Assembly (NCBI GenBank): GCA_010092695.1
Contig: JAADJJ010000001.1
Span: forward strand, 1-64,000
Reading direction: 5' to 3'
Length of the DNA: 64,000 nt
DNA from: Enterobacteriaceae bacterium 4M9
Lineage (GTDB): Bacteria; Pseudomonadota; Gammaproteobacteria; Enterobacterales; Enterobacteriaceae
Below, one piece after another: positions 21,754 to 29,269 of the stretch. Both the position numbers and the translations under genes were made by a program. Every line of letters starts with the position of its first letter. Positions within the stretch are counted from its first letter, which is position 1. Below the pieces are notes generated by a model that searched no databases, had not been told where the DNA came from, and worked only from the letters and a program-made list of their open reading frames with translations.

Positions 21754-23181
21754 TCAGCCCTCATTTGCCTGACGCCTCGGCCCATCGTGAAGGTGCGGCC
21801 AGTCTGCCTCTTGTGAACCCAACTGCGGCGCGCTGTCGTCATGGCTCTGGCGCGCACTACCGGCAACATCCGGGTTAATCTCGCGCTTCACTTCCACACC
21901 GAGATCGCGAAACGCCTCTGCCTGCGCCAGCATGTTGCCGCGCCCGCTCGCCAGCTTTTTCATCGCCTGCCGGTAGTTGTCCTGCGCTCTGTCCAGGCCC
22001 TGGCCAATGGACGACATATCATCAACAAAGAGGCGCATCTTGTCATAGAGGCGCCCTGCACGTTCGGCAATTTGTTGCGCATTGCGGCTCTGGTGTTCGT
22101 AACGCCACAAATTGGCAATGGTACGCAGCGCCACCAGCAGCGTGGTGGGGCTGACCAGCATAATGTTGTGCTGCAACGCCTCGCTAATCAGTTCAGGCTG
22201 GCGGTCGATGGCGGCGAGAAACGCTGGCTCCACCGGGATAAACATCAGCACATAATCCAGTGAACGCAGCCCGGGCAACTGCTGATAATCTTTACGCCCC
22301 AGCATGCGAATATGGTTACGCACCGAGGCAATATGCTCACCCAGCGCGGTTTCACGCGCGTAATCATCCTCAGCGTTAAAGAAGCGCTCCCAGGCCACCA
22401 GCGTCATTTTAGCGTCAATCACCACATCTTTGCCCTGCGGCAGACGTACAATCACGTCCGGCTGCATACGGCTGCGGTCGTCGAGTTGAACATTAACCTG
22501 CGTTTCATACTCATGGCCTTCGCGCAGCCCGGATGCTTCCAGCACACGCGTGAGCACCACCTCGCCCCAGTTACCCTGGGTTTTGTTGTCGCCCTTAAGC
22601 GCCCGCGTCAGGTTCACCGCCTCCTGCGCCATCTGCGCGTTCAACTGCTGAAGATTGCGGATTTCATGTGCCAGCGTGTGTCGCTCGCGTGCCTCCTGCC
22701 CAAAACTGTCCTGCACCTGGCGGCGAAAGCCGTCAAGCTGCTCGCGCAGCGGTGAGAGCACGGAATGCAGGCTCTGACGGTTCTGCTCATCCACCCGCCG
22801 GTTGCTTTGCTCAAAGATACGATTCGCCAGGTTTTCAAACTGCTCGCTCAGGCGGTGCTCACTGTTGATCATCTGGCGCACTTTTTCTTCGGCATTAATG
22901 CGCGTTTCTTCAAGCCGCGTGGTCATCTCACGCAGGTCCGCCTCCTGCACGCGGTTAATTTCCATCTGGTGGCGCAGTTCGTTATTCAGGTGACCGCACT
23001 CTTCACGCCAATGCTCACCCTGCGCAAGCTGCTGGCGCGTCGCCATCAGTTCACCGTAAATATCGCGCTGCTCCTCCTGAACCTGCGCCAGGCGCTGTGC
23101 CGCGCGCAGGCTGGCACTCAGCCAGCCTATTCCGATGCCCGCCAGGGCCACCGCCGCAATAAGAACCAGGGAGAGATCCAA
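21754..23181 (-). CDS. rmuC: DNA recombination protein RmuC
   Basis: RmuC limits inversions and recombination at short inverted repeats; its C-terminal half is a predicted nuclease of the restriction-endonuclease fold. The 475 residues equal the E. coli length. There is an N-terminal membrane helix (4-22), a coiled coil rich in E, Q and R (about 25-150) and the RmuC domain with GNWGEVVL (about 203), DVVIDAKMTL and DYVLMFIPVEPAF. The frame starts at TTG 4 nt after GGAGG, so TTG is probably the true start. The C-terminal tail differs from E. coli. Confidence 0.93.
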   Translation of the reverse strand: MDLSLVLIAAVALAGIGIGWLSASLRAAQRLAQVQEEQRDIYGELMATRQQLAQGEHWREECGHLNNELRHQMEINRVQEADLREMTTRLEETRINAEEKVRQMINSEHRLSEQFENLANRIFEQSNRRVDEQNRQSLHSVLSPLREQLDGFRRQVQDSFGQEARERHTLAHEIRNLQQLNAQMAQEAVNLTRALKGDNKTQGNWGEVVLTRVLEASGLREGHEYETQVNVQLDDRSRMQPDVIVRLPQGKDVVIDAKMTLVAWERFFNAEDDYARETALGEHIASVRNHIRMLGRKDYQQLPGLRSLDYVLMFIPVEPAFLAAIDRQPELISEALQHNIMLVSPTTLLVALRTIANLWRYEHQSRNAQQIAERAGRLYDKMRLFVDDMSSIGQGLDRAQDNYRQAMKKLASGRGNMLAQAEAFRDLGVEVKREINPDVAGSARQSHDDSAPQLGSQEADWPHLHDGPRRQANEG

Positions 23182-23366
23182 AACGCCTCCTGCCAGCGTG
23201 ATGTCGTTATGACCTTAAGTATGAACGGTAAAATAAAAGTGGACTGTATAGATGTCCAGATAAAAAGCCAGACATGCGCGACATTACGCAAGTTGTGTTG
23301 AGGATGTGCACAGCGCGACCAGCCGATTGCGCAGCACCTCACAACATTCACGGCACTCAGAAAAGC

Positions 23367-23394
23367 AAAACGCCCGACAATATCGGGCGTTTTT
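23367..23394. terminator. bidirectional hairpin terminator downstream of the TPR-glycosyltransferase gene
   Basis: AAAACGCCCGA-CAATA-TCGGGCGTTTTT has a 7-8 bp stem flanked by A and T runs, so it can act on either strand. It separates the gene at 23422 from rmuC, meaning rmuC must use its own promoter in 23182-23366. Confidence 0.8.
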
Positions 23395-23421
23395 GCACTG
23401 CATTGGGTGACCAGACAGAAG

Positions 23422-24717
23422 TCAGTCCTGCACCAGACGCGTGGCTACCGTGCCTTCACGCACGCCTTCAGCAATAAAAAACGGCACGCCTAACGTCCAC
23501 TGACCGCCTTCAACCCTTGCCTGATAACGACATTCCTCCCCATCCACGGTCAGAATAATCGGCTGCTGGCTGCCATCCGGCAGCGTCGAGGCGCCAGCAA
23601 GACCGGAATAGCCCGCATTGCTGCCAACATGGAAAGTGTCCAGCGGCCAGCGTACCGCTGCATGGGCAGGCCACGGCTGGGCAGCAGCAAAACCAAACAT
23701 CTCGTCATGGCTCAGCAGGCTTTGTTTTACCGTCGACCACAGCACGCTTTTGAGGAAGTACTGATCGGTAAAACGCATGCTGCCCTTGTACTGCTCGATA
23801 AAGCTGCGCATCAGACCGTCGATATCGGCAACAATGCCGCCACAGCCGCCCCACATCCCGGCCAGCAACAGCTCGGTATGGGTAAAGTAATCGCGCATAT
23901 GGTGGAAATAATAAGGCGATGCCAGCCACGCCTCGACCGCCGCCTGCTCGCGCTCGGACAGCAGCGAGTCGGCATCGCGCACAATGTAGCGCTCAACGGC
24001 CGGGTCGCTGACCACGCTAAAGCGCCACAGCGTTGGGAAAAGGGTTTTCTCCGCGCTCATATCGACCAGTTGCGCGCCGCGTGCGCGTAAACGCTGCCAG
24101 ACATGTTGTGGCACGGAGTCATCGAGATAAACGCGGCAGGTCCAGTGCGGAAATAGTTCACGCGCGACATCGACGTTTTTCACCATCGTTTCGCAGTAGC
24201 GCGGCTGTGCACCGTACAGGCTAAAAGAGATAATGTTTTTTTCCGGATGCGCGGCATCAAACGGCTTCGGCGCGCCGTCAGGCAAGGCTAACGCAGGCGT
24301 GCGGCTAAAGCGGGCATCCGCCTGGCTAAGCGACTCGCAGCCGTAGCGGCGCACTTCATCGTCCTTTTTCAGCCAGCCGCAGACCTCAGTAAAACCATCC
24401 AGCCAGGTTTCAGAAGCGCTGTCGCGCTGCGGCGACTGATAAATACGGCGATACGCTTTGTAGGACTTTTCATAGTCTTTTAACCGCATCAGGCAGAGTG
24501 CGTAATCGCTTTTCACCTGAAGATTATTCGGCATTTCAGAAAGCACTATCTCACAGCAACGTGCGGCTTCCGCGTAATCCTCCTGCGCCATGGCAGTACG
24601 AAAACGTGTCGCCATGGTGTTGAGCTTATCCTGAATTCTGGACGTATCTTGCGAATGACGCGCCCCGAAACGGCGCTGTTGAAAAGTAGAACGCATCCCT
24701 GGAACCTTTTTGTTCAT
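23422..24717 (-). CDS. TPR-containing glycosyltransferase-like protein of unknown substrate
   Basis: This 431-residue gene has no counterpart in E. coli K-12, where rmuC adjoins udp. Residues about 35-130 form helix pairs of TPR type (FRTAMAQEDYAEAARCCEIVL, then a second repeat with DYALCLMRLKDYEKSYKAY). Residues about 160-375 look like a GT-A nucleotide-sugar domain: a beta strand NIISFSLYG, then the acidic motif YIVRDADS (244-251) typical of a metal-binding DxD site, and TDQYFLKSVLW (317-327). The last 60 residues form a small beta domain. No signal peptide or membrane helix is seen, so it is probably cytosolic. ATG 24717 has a weak ribosome site; ATG 24696 (424 residues), behind AAGG, is a good alternative. 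It may share the udp transcript across a 50-bp gap with a hairpin. Confidence 0.8.
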   Translation of the reverse strand: MNKKVPGMRSTFQQRRFGARHSQDTSRIQDKLNTMATRFRTAMAQEDYAEAARCCEIVLSEMPNNLQVKSDYALCLMRLKDYEKSYKAYRRIYQSPQRDSASETWLDGFTEVCGWLKKDDEVRRYGCESLSQADARFSRTPALALPDGAPKPFDAAHPEKNIISFSLYGAQPRYCETMVKNVDVARELFPHWTCRVYLDDSVPQHVWQRLRARGAQLVDMSAEKTLFPTLWRFSVVSDPAVERYIVRDADSLLSEREQAAVEAWLASPYYFHHMRDYFTHTELLLAGMWGGCGGIVADIDGLMRSFIEQYKGSMRFTDQYFLKSVLWSTVKQSLLSHDEMFGFAAAQPWPAHAAVRWPLDTFHVGSNAGYSGLAGASTLPDGSQQPIILTVDGEECRYQARVEGGQWTLGVPFFIAEGVREGTVATRLVQD

Positions 24718-24733
24718 TTATCTGATGAAGGTG

Positions 24734-24760
24734 GCGCATTCCGGCGTATCCGGAATGCGC
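24734..24760. repeat. 27-bp hairpin between udp and the downstream gene
   Basis: GCGCATTCCGG-CGTAT-CCGGAATGCGC is a perfect 11-bp inverted repeat 7 bp after the udp stop. No T tract follows on the minus strand (CACCTTC), so it is a REP-like or mRNA-stabilising structure and not a clear terminator. Confidence 0.6.
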
Positions 24761-24767
24761 TAACACG

Positions 24768-25529
24768 TTACATCAGACGACGTGCAGCCTCCACCACGAT
24801 TTTCACTGCGTGGCTTTCAGTCTGCTTCATGGTGGCCGCATCAGGAATTTCCTGCTGCGTACGGTTAACGATAACGCCTGCCACCATGCCCGCGCGCAGC
24901 CCCTGGCTTGCACACATGGTCAGTAGCGTAGCGGACTCCATCTCATAGTTCATCACGCCCATCTGCTGCCACTCTTCCATTGACCCCTGGAAGCGGCGCA
25001 CAACGCGACCTGAGAAGGTATCGTAGCGTTCCTGGCCCGGATAGAACGTATCCGAAGAAGCGGTAATACCAATGTGGGTGGTCGCTCCTACGGCCTTCGC
25101 CGCCTCAACCAGCGCGGTGGTGCAGGCAAAATCGGCAACAGCCGGATATTCCATGGGTGCAAAATGCAGGCTGGCACCGTCCAGGCGCACGGAGCCGGTG
25201 GTCACCAGCACATCACCCACGTTGATATGTGGCTGAATCGCCCCGGTGGTGCCCACGCGCAGGAAAGTGCGAATGCCCAGCTGCGCGAGTTCTTCGACAG
25301 CAATGGACGTCGACGGGCCACCAATGCCGGTAGAACACACAATGACCGCTTTGCCGTCAATCTCGGCACGCCAGGTGGTAAATTCACGGTGCGATGCCAG
25401 CTTCACCGGGTTATCCATCAGCGCCGCTATCTTCTCCACCCGCTCAGGATCCCCCGGCACGATAGCCAGCGTCGCGCCCTGCAGGCAGTTTTTGGTAAGA
25501 CCAAGATGAAAGACATCAGACTGAGACAT
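24768..25529 (-). CDS. udp: Uridine phosphorylase Udp
   Basis: Udp splits uridine with phosphate to uracil and ribose-1-phosphate in pyrimidine salvage. The 253 residues equal the E. coli enzyme and are nearly identical. Seen are the phosphate-site GDPERVEKIA (about 26-35), CSTGIGGPSTSI (about 89-100), GTTGAIQ and the nucleoside-site MNYEMESATL (about 194-203). The ATG follows AGGAGCCTGTC. The upstream region carries paired CRP sites with CytR-type elements, so cAMP activation and nucleoside induction are expected. Confidence 0.97.
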   Translation of the reverse strand: MSQSDVFHLGLTKNCLQGATLAIVPGDPERVEKIAALMDNPVKLASHREFTTWRAEIDGKAVIVCSTGIGGPSTSIAVEELAQLGIRTFLRVGTTGAIQPHINVGDVLVTTGSVRLDGASLHFAPMEYPAVADFACTTALVEAAKAVGATTHIGITASSDTFYPGQERYDTFSGRVVRRFQGSMEEWQQMGVMNYEMESATLLTMCASQGLRAGMVAGVIVNRTQQEIPDAATMKQTESHAVKIVVEAARRLM

Positions 25530-25565
25530 GACAGGCTCCTTGTGGAATCGGATATGAGTGTAGCA

Positions 25566-25667
25566 AAGCGGTACTGTAACGAAGCTACGGATAAATTTTC
25601 GTGATGCATTTCACCATGAATGAAACGCGTTGCATCACCCGAACTATTATTAGCGATACGAGTCACA
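25566..25667 (-). promoter_or_regulatory. udp promoter with two CRP sites and CytR-type boxes
   Basis: CRP site 1 is GTGA-TGCATT-TCAC (25601-25614); site 2 is GCGA-TACGAG-TCAC (25653-25666). Their centres are 52 bp apart, the spacing of the E. coli udp sites at -41.5 and -93.5. This predicts a start near 25566 and a -10 TACAGT at 25573-25578. The octamer GTTGCATC at 25629-25636 between the sites resembles a CytR half-operator. Confidence 0.75.
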
Positions 25668-25782
25668 AAACAGAGGGCAAATTCTGTATACCCGCCGAGG
25701 TATGGCGACTTTTGCCACACAACTGTTAATGCTGTTCGGGCTATAGTTAGCTGACTGCGCTAAAACAGGTACGGAGAGACCC

Positions 25783-26610
25783 ATGACAGATAACACAACA
25801 CAAAATAAACCGGGCGGCAGTTTCGCACCGGCTGTATCACCTGCCTCCCCCACTGCCATTCATACCCCGGACGACAACCTGCACACTGGTGAAACCACCG
25901 TTCCCACACGCGGCGAAAGCATGCCCGCGTATTTTGCCCGCCCGAAAGGCGAAACCACCGACCTGCCGGTGGTTATCGTGGTGCAGGAGATTTTTGGGGT
26001 ACATGAACATATTCGCGATATCTGCCGTCGCCTGGCGCAGCAGGGCTATCTGGCTGTCGCGCCGGAACTGTATTTTCGCCAGGGCGACCCGAACGACTAT
26101 GACGATATCCCCACGCTGTTCAACGAGCTGGTGATGAAGGTGCCGGATGCGCAGGTGCTGGCTGACCTCGATCATGTTGCCAGTTGGGCTGCGCGCCACG
26201 GCGGCAACGCCAACCGCCTGCTGATTACCGGTTTCTGCTGGGGCGGGCGCATCGCATGGCTTTATGCCGCCCATAATCCGCAGCTTAAAGCCGCCGTTGC
26301 GTGGTATGGCCGCCTGACCGGCGATAAATCGCTGAATTCGCCCAAGCATCCGGTGGATATCGCCATTGATCTCAGCGCGCCCATGCTGGGCCTGTACGGC
26401 GCAAAAGACACCGGGATATCGCTTGAATCGGTCGATACCATGCGCCAGGCGCTACGCGCGGCCAATGCAAAAGCGGAGATTGTGGTCTATCCCGATGTGG
26501 GTCATGCGTTCAACGCCGACTATCGCCCGAGCTACGATGCCGAAGCGGCACAGGATGGCTGGCAGCGCATGCTGGCGTGGTTTGAGCGCTACGGTGCCGG
26601 TAAAGCATAA
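25783..26610 (+). CDS. ysgA: Dienelactone hydrolase family protein YsgA
   Basis: This 275-residue alpha/beta hydrolase of the dienelactone hydrolase family is the counterpart of E. coli YsgA. The nucleophile is Cys in GFCWGGRIA (about 151), the acid is Asp in GAKDTGI (about 212) and the base is His in DVGHAFN (about 243), so the triad is intact. The physiological substrate is not established. Residues 1-40 are polar and low complexity, without a clear export signal. CGGAGAGAC precedes the ATG. It is divergent from udp and convergent with metE. Confidence 0.92.
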   Translation: MTDNTTQNKPGGSFAPAVSPASPTAIHTPDDNLHTGETTVPTRGESMPAYFARPKGETTDLPVVIVVQEIFGVHEHIRDICRRLAQQGYLAVAPELYFRQGDPNDYDDIPTLFNELVMKVPDAQVLADLDHVASWAARHGGNANRLLITGFCWGGRIAWLYAAHNPQLKAAVAWYGRLTGDKSLNSPKHPVDIAIDLSAPMLGLYGAKDTGISLESVDTMRQALRAANAKAEIVVYPDVGHAFNADYRPSYDAEAAQDGWQRMLAWFERYGAGKA

Positions 26611-26642
26611 CGCCCCGCCGTGCAAGCGAGGCTGATAAGACT

Positions 26643-26675
26643 ACCGGGAGGCCATGTGCCTCCCGGTGGCGTTTT
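26643..26675 (+). terminator. hairpin between convergent ysgA and metE
   Basis: ACCGGGAGGC-CATGT-GCCTCCCGGT is a perfect 10-bp stem. A short TTTT follows after four bases on the plus strand, so it is a probable terminator for ysgA; its last T bases overlap the metE stop. Confidence 0.6.
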
Positions 26676-28935
26676 ACGCACCACGCAGATTTTGCGCGGC
26701 CTGCACCATGTTGGCGAGTGCTGCACGGGTTTCCGGCCAGCCGCGGGTTTTAAGGCCGCAGTCCGGGTTCACCCACAGGCGCTCTGCCGGGATGCGCTGC
26801 GCCGCTTTTTTCAGTAGCGCCTCAATCCACTCCACACTCGGCACGTTTGGCGAGTGGATGTCATACACGCCCGGCCCAATTTCGTTCGGATAGTCGAACT
26901 CTTCAAACGACTCCAGCAGTTCCATATCCGAGCGAGAGGTTTCGATGGTTATCACGTCGGCATCCAGCGCGGCGATGGAGTCCATGATGTCGTTGAACTC
27001 GCAGTAACACATGTGGGTGTGAATCTGGGTTTCGTTGCGAGCCACCGCCGCATTCAGGCGAAACGCGTCCACCGCCCAGCTCAGATACGCCTCCCAGTCA
27101 CTGCGCTTGAGCGGCAACCCTTCACGCAGAGCCGGTTCATCAATCTGGATAATGCCAATACCGGCGGCTTCCAGGTCTGCAACTTCGTCACGCAGCGCCA
27201 GTGCAATCTGTTTAGCGATGGTTTCACGGCTCACGTCTTCACGCGGGAACGACCAGCACAGAATCGTTACTGGCCCGGTCAGCATGCCTTTCACCGGCTT
27301 ATCGGTCAGCGACTGTGCGTATTTTGCCCACTCCACGGTAATGGGCTGCGGGCGGCTCACATCGCCAATCACCACCGGCGGCTTCACGCAGCGCGAACCG
27401 TAGCTCTGCACCCAGCCGTTCTGGGTGAAGACAAAGCCGTCCAGGTGCTCACCAAAGTATTCCACCATGTCGTTACGCTCGGCTTCGCCGTGGACCAGCA
27501 CGTCCAGCCCCAGGCGCTCCTGCTCCTGCACCGCCTGTTTGATATGCTCTGCGATGCCGGTACGGTAGTGGTTGGCATCCAGGTTGCCTTTTTTGAAGTC
27601 GAGGCGCAGGCCGCGAATTTCGGTGGTTTGCGGGAAAGAGCCAATGGTCGTCGTCGGCCAGTCCGGCAGTTTGAAGCGTGCACGCTGGGCTTCGGCGCGT
27701 ACCGGGTACGGATTCGCGCGCTGGCTGTCGCGGGCGGTGATAGCCGCCAGTCGTTTTTCCACCGCCGGGTTGTGCACGCGGCTGGAATTGCGGCGGACCT
27801 GAATCGGCGCGCTCCACGCGCTGATTTTTGCGCTATCGCCGCTGTTGAGCGCATCGCGCAGCAGCGCCAGTTCCTCACATTTTTGCAGCGCAAAGGCAAA
27901 CCAGCTTTTCACTTCAGCATCCAGACGCGTTTCCACGCTCAGGTCGATTGGGCTGTGCAGCAGCGAGCAGGAAGACCCCACCCAAAGCGCGCGTTTGCCC
28001 ACCAGCGCGTTAACCTGCGCGTATTTTTCTGTCAGATCGGCACGCCAGACGTTGCGTCCGTTGATCAGCCCTGCGGAGAGCAGCCAGTCGGCAGGCAGGC
28101 GGCGATGCAGTTCGTTCACGTCATCGTGGCCGTGCACCAGGTCTACGTGCAGCCCCTGCACCGGCAGTGCAGTAATGGTATCGAGATTTTGTGTGACGCC
28201 TTCAAAGTAGGTGGTCAGCAGCAGCTTAACCTTACCCGTCAGCGCGGCGTAAGCCGGTTTAAACGCATCCAGCCACGCCTGCGGCAGTTCCAGCACCAGC
28301 GCCGGTTCGTCAATTTGCACCCACTCCACACCGCGTTTTGCCAGTTCTGCCAGCACCTGCTGGTACACCGGCAGGATATCGTTAAGCAGCGACAGACGGT
28401 CAAACGCTTCGCCCTTCACTTTGCCCAGCCACAGGTAGGTGACCGGTCCCAGCAGCACCGGCTTCACGTTATGGCCCAGTGCGAGCGCTTCATCCACCTC
28501 ATCAAGCAATTGTGTCCAGGTCAGGGCGAACTGCTGGCCTTTGGTAAATTCTGGCACCATGTAGTGATAATTGGTGTTAAACCATTTGGTCATTTCTGCC
28601 GCCGCCGCAGGCTCACCGCTCGGCGCGCGACCGCGGCCGATGCGAAACAGCGTGTCGATATCCACAGCGCCGTCTTTGTTCTGGTGGCGCACAGGCACGT
28701 TACCCAGCAGCAGGCTGGTGGTGAGCACATGATCGTACCAGGCGAAGTCGCCAACCGGCAGCAGGTCAATACCCGCGTCTTTCTGCTGCTGCCAGTGGCG
28801 AGCGCGCAACTCGCGGCCAACGGCCAGCAGTTCTTCACGCGAGCTGTTGCCCGCCCAGTAGCTTTCCTGCGCTTTTTTCAGTTCGCGGCGCAAACCGACG
28901 CGAGGGAAACCGAGAGTATGGTTGCGAATAGTCAT
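26674..28935 (-). CDS. metE: Cobalamin-independent methionine synthase MetE
   Basis: MetE transfers the methyl group of methyl-tetrahydrofolate polyglutamate to homocysteine. ATG 28935 aligns with the E. coli start (MTIRNHTLGFPRVG) and gives 753 residues, the same length; the frame running up to 29064 is upstream sequence. Zinc ligands are seen in HMCYCEF (His and Cys, about 641-643), the IETSRS glutamate (about 665) and NPDCGLKTRG (about 726). It is divergent from metR. The 333-bp gap holds MetR and MetJ sites plus an ERIC element that would lie in the metE leader. Confidence 0.97.
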   Translation of the reverse strand: MTIRNHTLGFPRVGLRRELKKAQESYWAGNSSREELLAVGRELRARHWQQQKDAGIDLLPVGDFAWYDHVLTTSLLLGNVPVRHQNKDGAVDIDTLFRIGRGRAPSGEPAAAAEMTKWFNTNYHYMVPEFTKGQQFALTWTQLLDEVDEALALGHNVKPVLLGPVTYLWLGKVKGEAFDRLSLLNDILPVYQQVLAELAKRGVEWVQIDEPALVLELPQAWLDAFKPAYAALTGKVKLLLTTYFEGVTQNLDTITALPVQGLHVDLVHGHDDVNELHRRLPADWLLSAGLINGRNVWRADLTEKYAQVNALVGKRALWVGSSCSLLHSPIDLSVETRLDAEVKSWFAFALQKCEELALLRDALNSGDSAKISAWSAPIQVRRNSSRVHNPAVEKRLAAITARDSQRANPYPVRAEAQRARFKLPDWPTTTIGSFPQTTEIRGLRLDFKKGNLDANHYRTGIAEHIKQAVQEQERLGLDVLVHGEAERNDMVEYFGEHLDGFVFTQNGWVQSYGSRCVKPPVVIGDVSRPQPITVEWAKYAQSLTDKPVKGMLTGPVTILCWSFPREDVSRETIAKQIALALRDEVADLEAAGIGIIQIDEPALREGLPLKRSDWEAYLSWAVDAFRLNAAVARNETQIHTHMCYCEFNDIMDSIAALDADVITIETSRSDMELLESFEEFDYPNEIGPGVYDIHSPNVPSVEWIEALLKKAAQRIPAERLWVNPDCGLKTRGWPETRAALANMVQAAQNLRGA

Positions 28936-29001
28936 TTGTTTGGCCTCATATTCGGTGAATCCAACGGATTCTGAGTATTGGGCGCTGGCAGATTGATGAA
29001 A

Positions 29002-29035
29002 GCAGCCAACACACCATGAATGTGCAAGACGAAGG
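29002..29035. repeat. solitary ERIC end fragment
   Basis: The 34-bp stretch beginning GCAGCCAACACACC and ending GACGAAGG closely matches the terminal part of the complete ERIC copy at 29144-29177. It looks like a remnant or partial duplication lying between metE and the intact element. Confidence 0.6.
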
Positions 29036-29056
29036 AAAACGTTTTTCCTTTCCTCG

Positions 29057-29181
29057 TAATCCAAAGGCTTTCGGAGTCAGGGAAGGCGGCAAGTTCGTGA
29101 ATCGCCGGGAGCTTACTCAAGTAAGTGACCGGTGTGAGCGAACGCAGCCAACGCACCATGAATTCGAAAGACGAAGGATTT
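29057..29181. repeat. ERIC (IRU) element in the metE-metR gap
   Basis: This is an imperfect palindrome of about 125 bp with the ERIC core GGGAGCTTACTCAAGTAAGTGACC and the flanking GCGGCAAG and GCAGCCAACGC blocks. These correspond to the sequences targeted by the classical ERIC typing primers. Terminal arms AATCCAAAGGCTTTCG and CGAAAGACGAAGGATT pair. It abuts the MetJ operator directly. Confidence 0.85.
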
Positions 29182-29205
29182 GGACGTCTGGATGTTTACA
29201 CATCT
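29182..29205. promoter_or_regulatory. MetJ operator: three adjacent met boxes
   Basis: GGACGTCT, GGATGTTT and ACACATCT are contiguous 8-mers matching the met box AGACGTCT at 7, 5 and 6 of 8 positions. MetJ with S-adenosylmethionine is known to repress metE and metR. A possible metR promoter overlaps: -35 TTTACA (29195-29200), 17-bp spacer, -10 TACTGT (29218-29223). Confidence 0.75.
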
Positions 29206-29235
29206 ATATTTGCCGGGTACTGTATATTCCTCAAG

Positions 29236-29269
29236 CGCAAATTGTTCATGGCCAAGTGAAGGACTTTCA
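29236..29269. promoter_or_regulatory. tandem MetR-binding sites
   Basis: TGAAGGACTTTCA (29257-29269) fits the MetR consensus TGAA-N5-TTCA exactly; it overlaps the first base of metR. A degenerate second site lies at 29236-29248 (TGAACAATTTGCG on the minus strand), about 21 bp away. Tandem strong and weak sites upstream of the metE -35 are known in E. coli. MetR with homocysteine activates metE and represses itself. Confidence 0.65.

Noticed and set aside
26854..28974. 706-codon open frame on the plus strand
   Set aside because: It is entirely antisense to metE, which is certain. Long antisense frames are common opposite GC-rich, codon-biased genes, and the composition (rich in His, Gln and Arg) is typical of a shadow.
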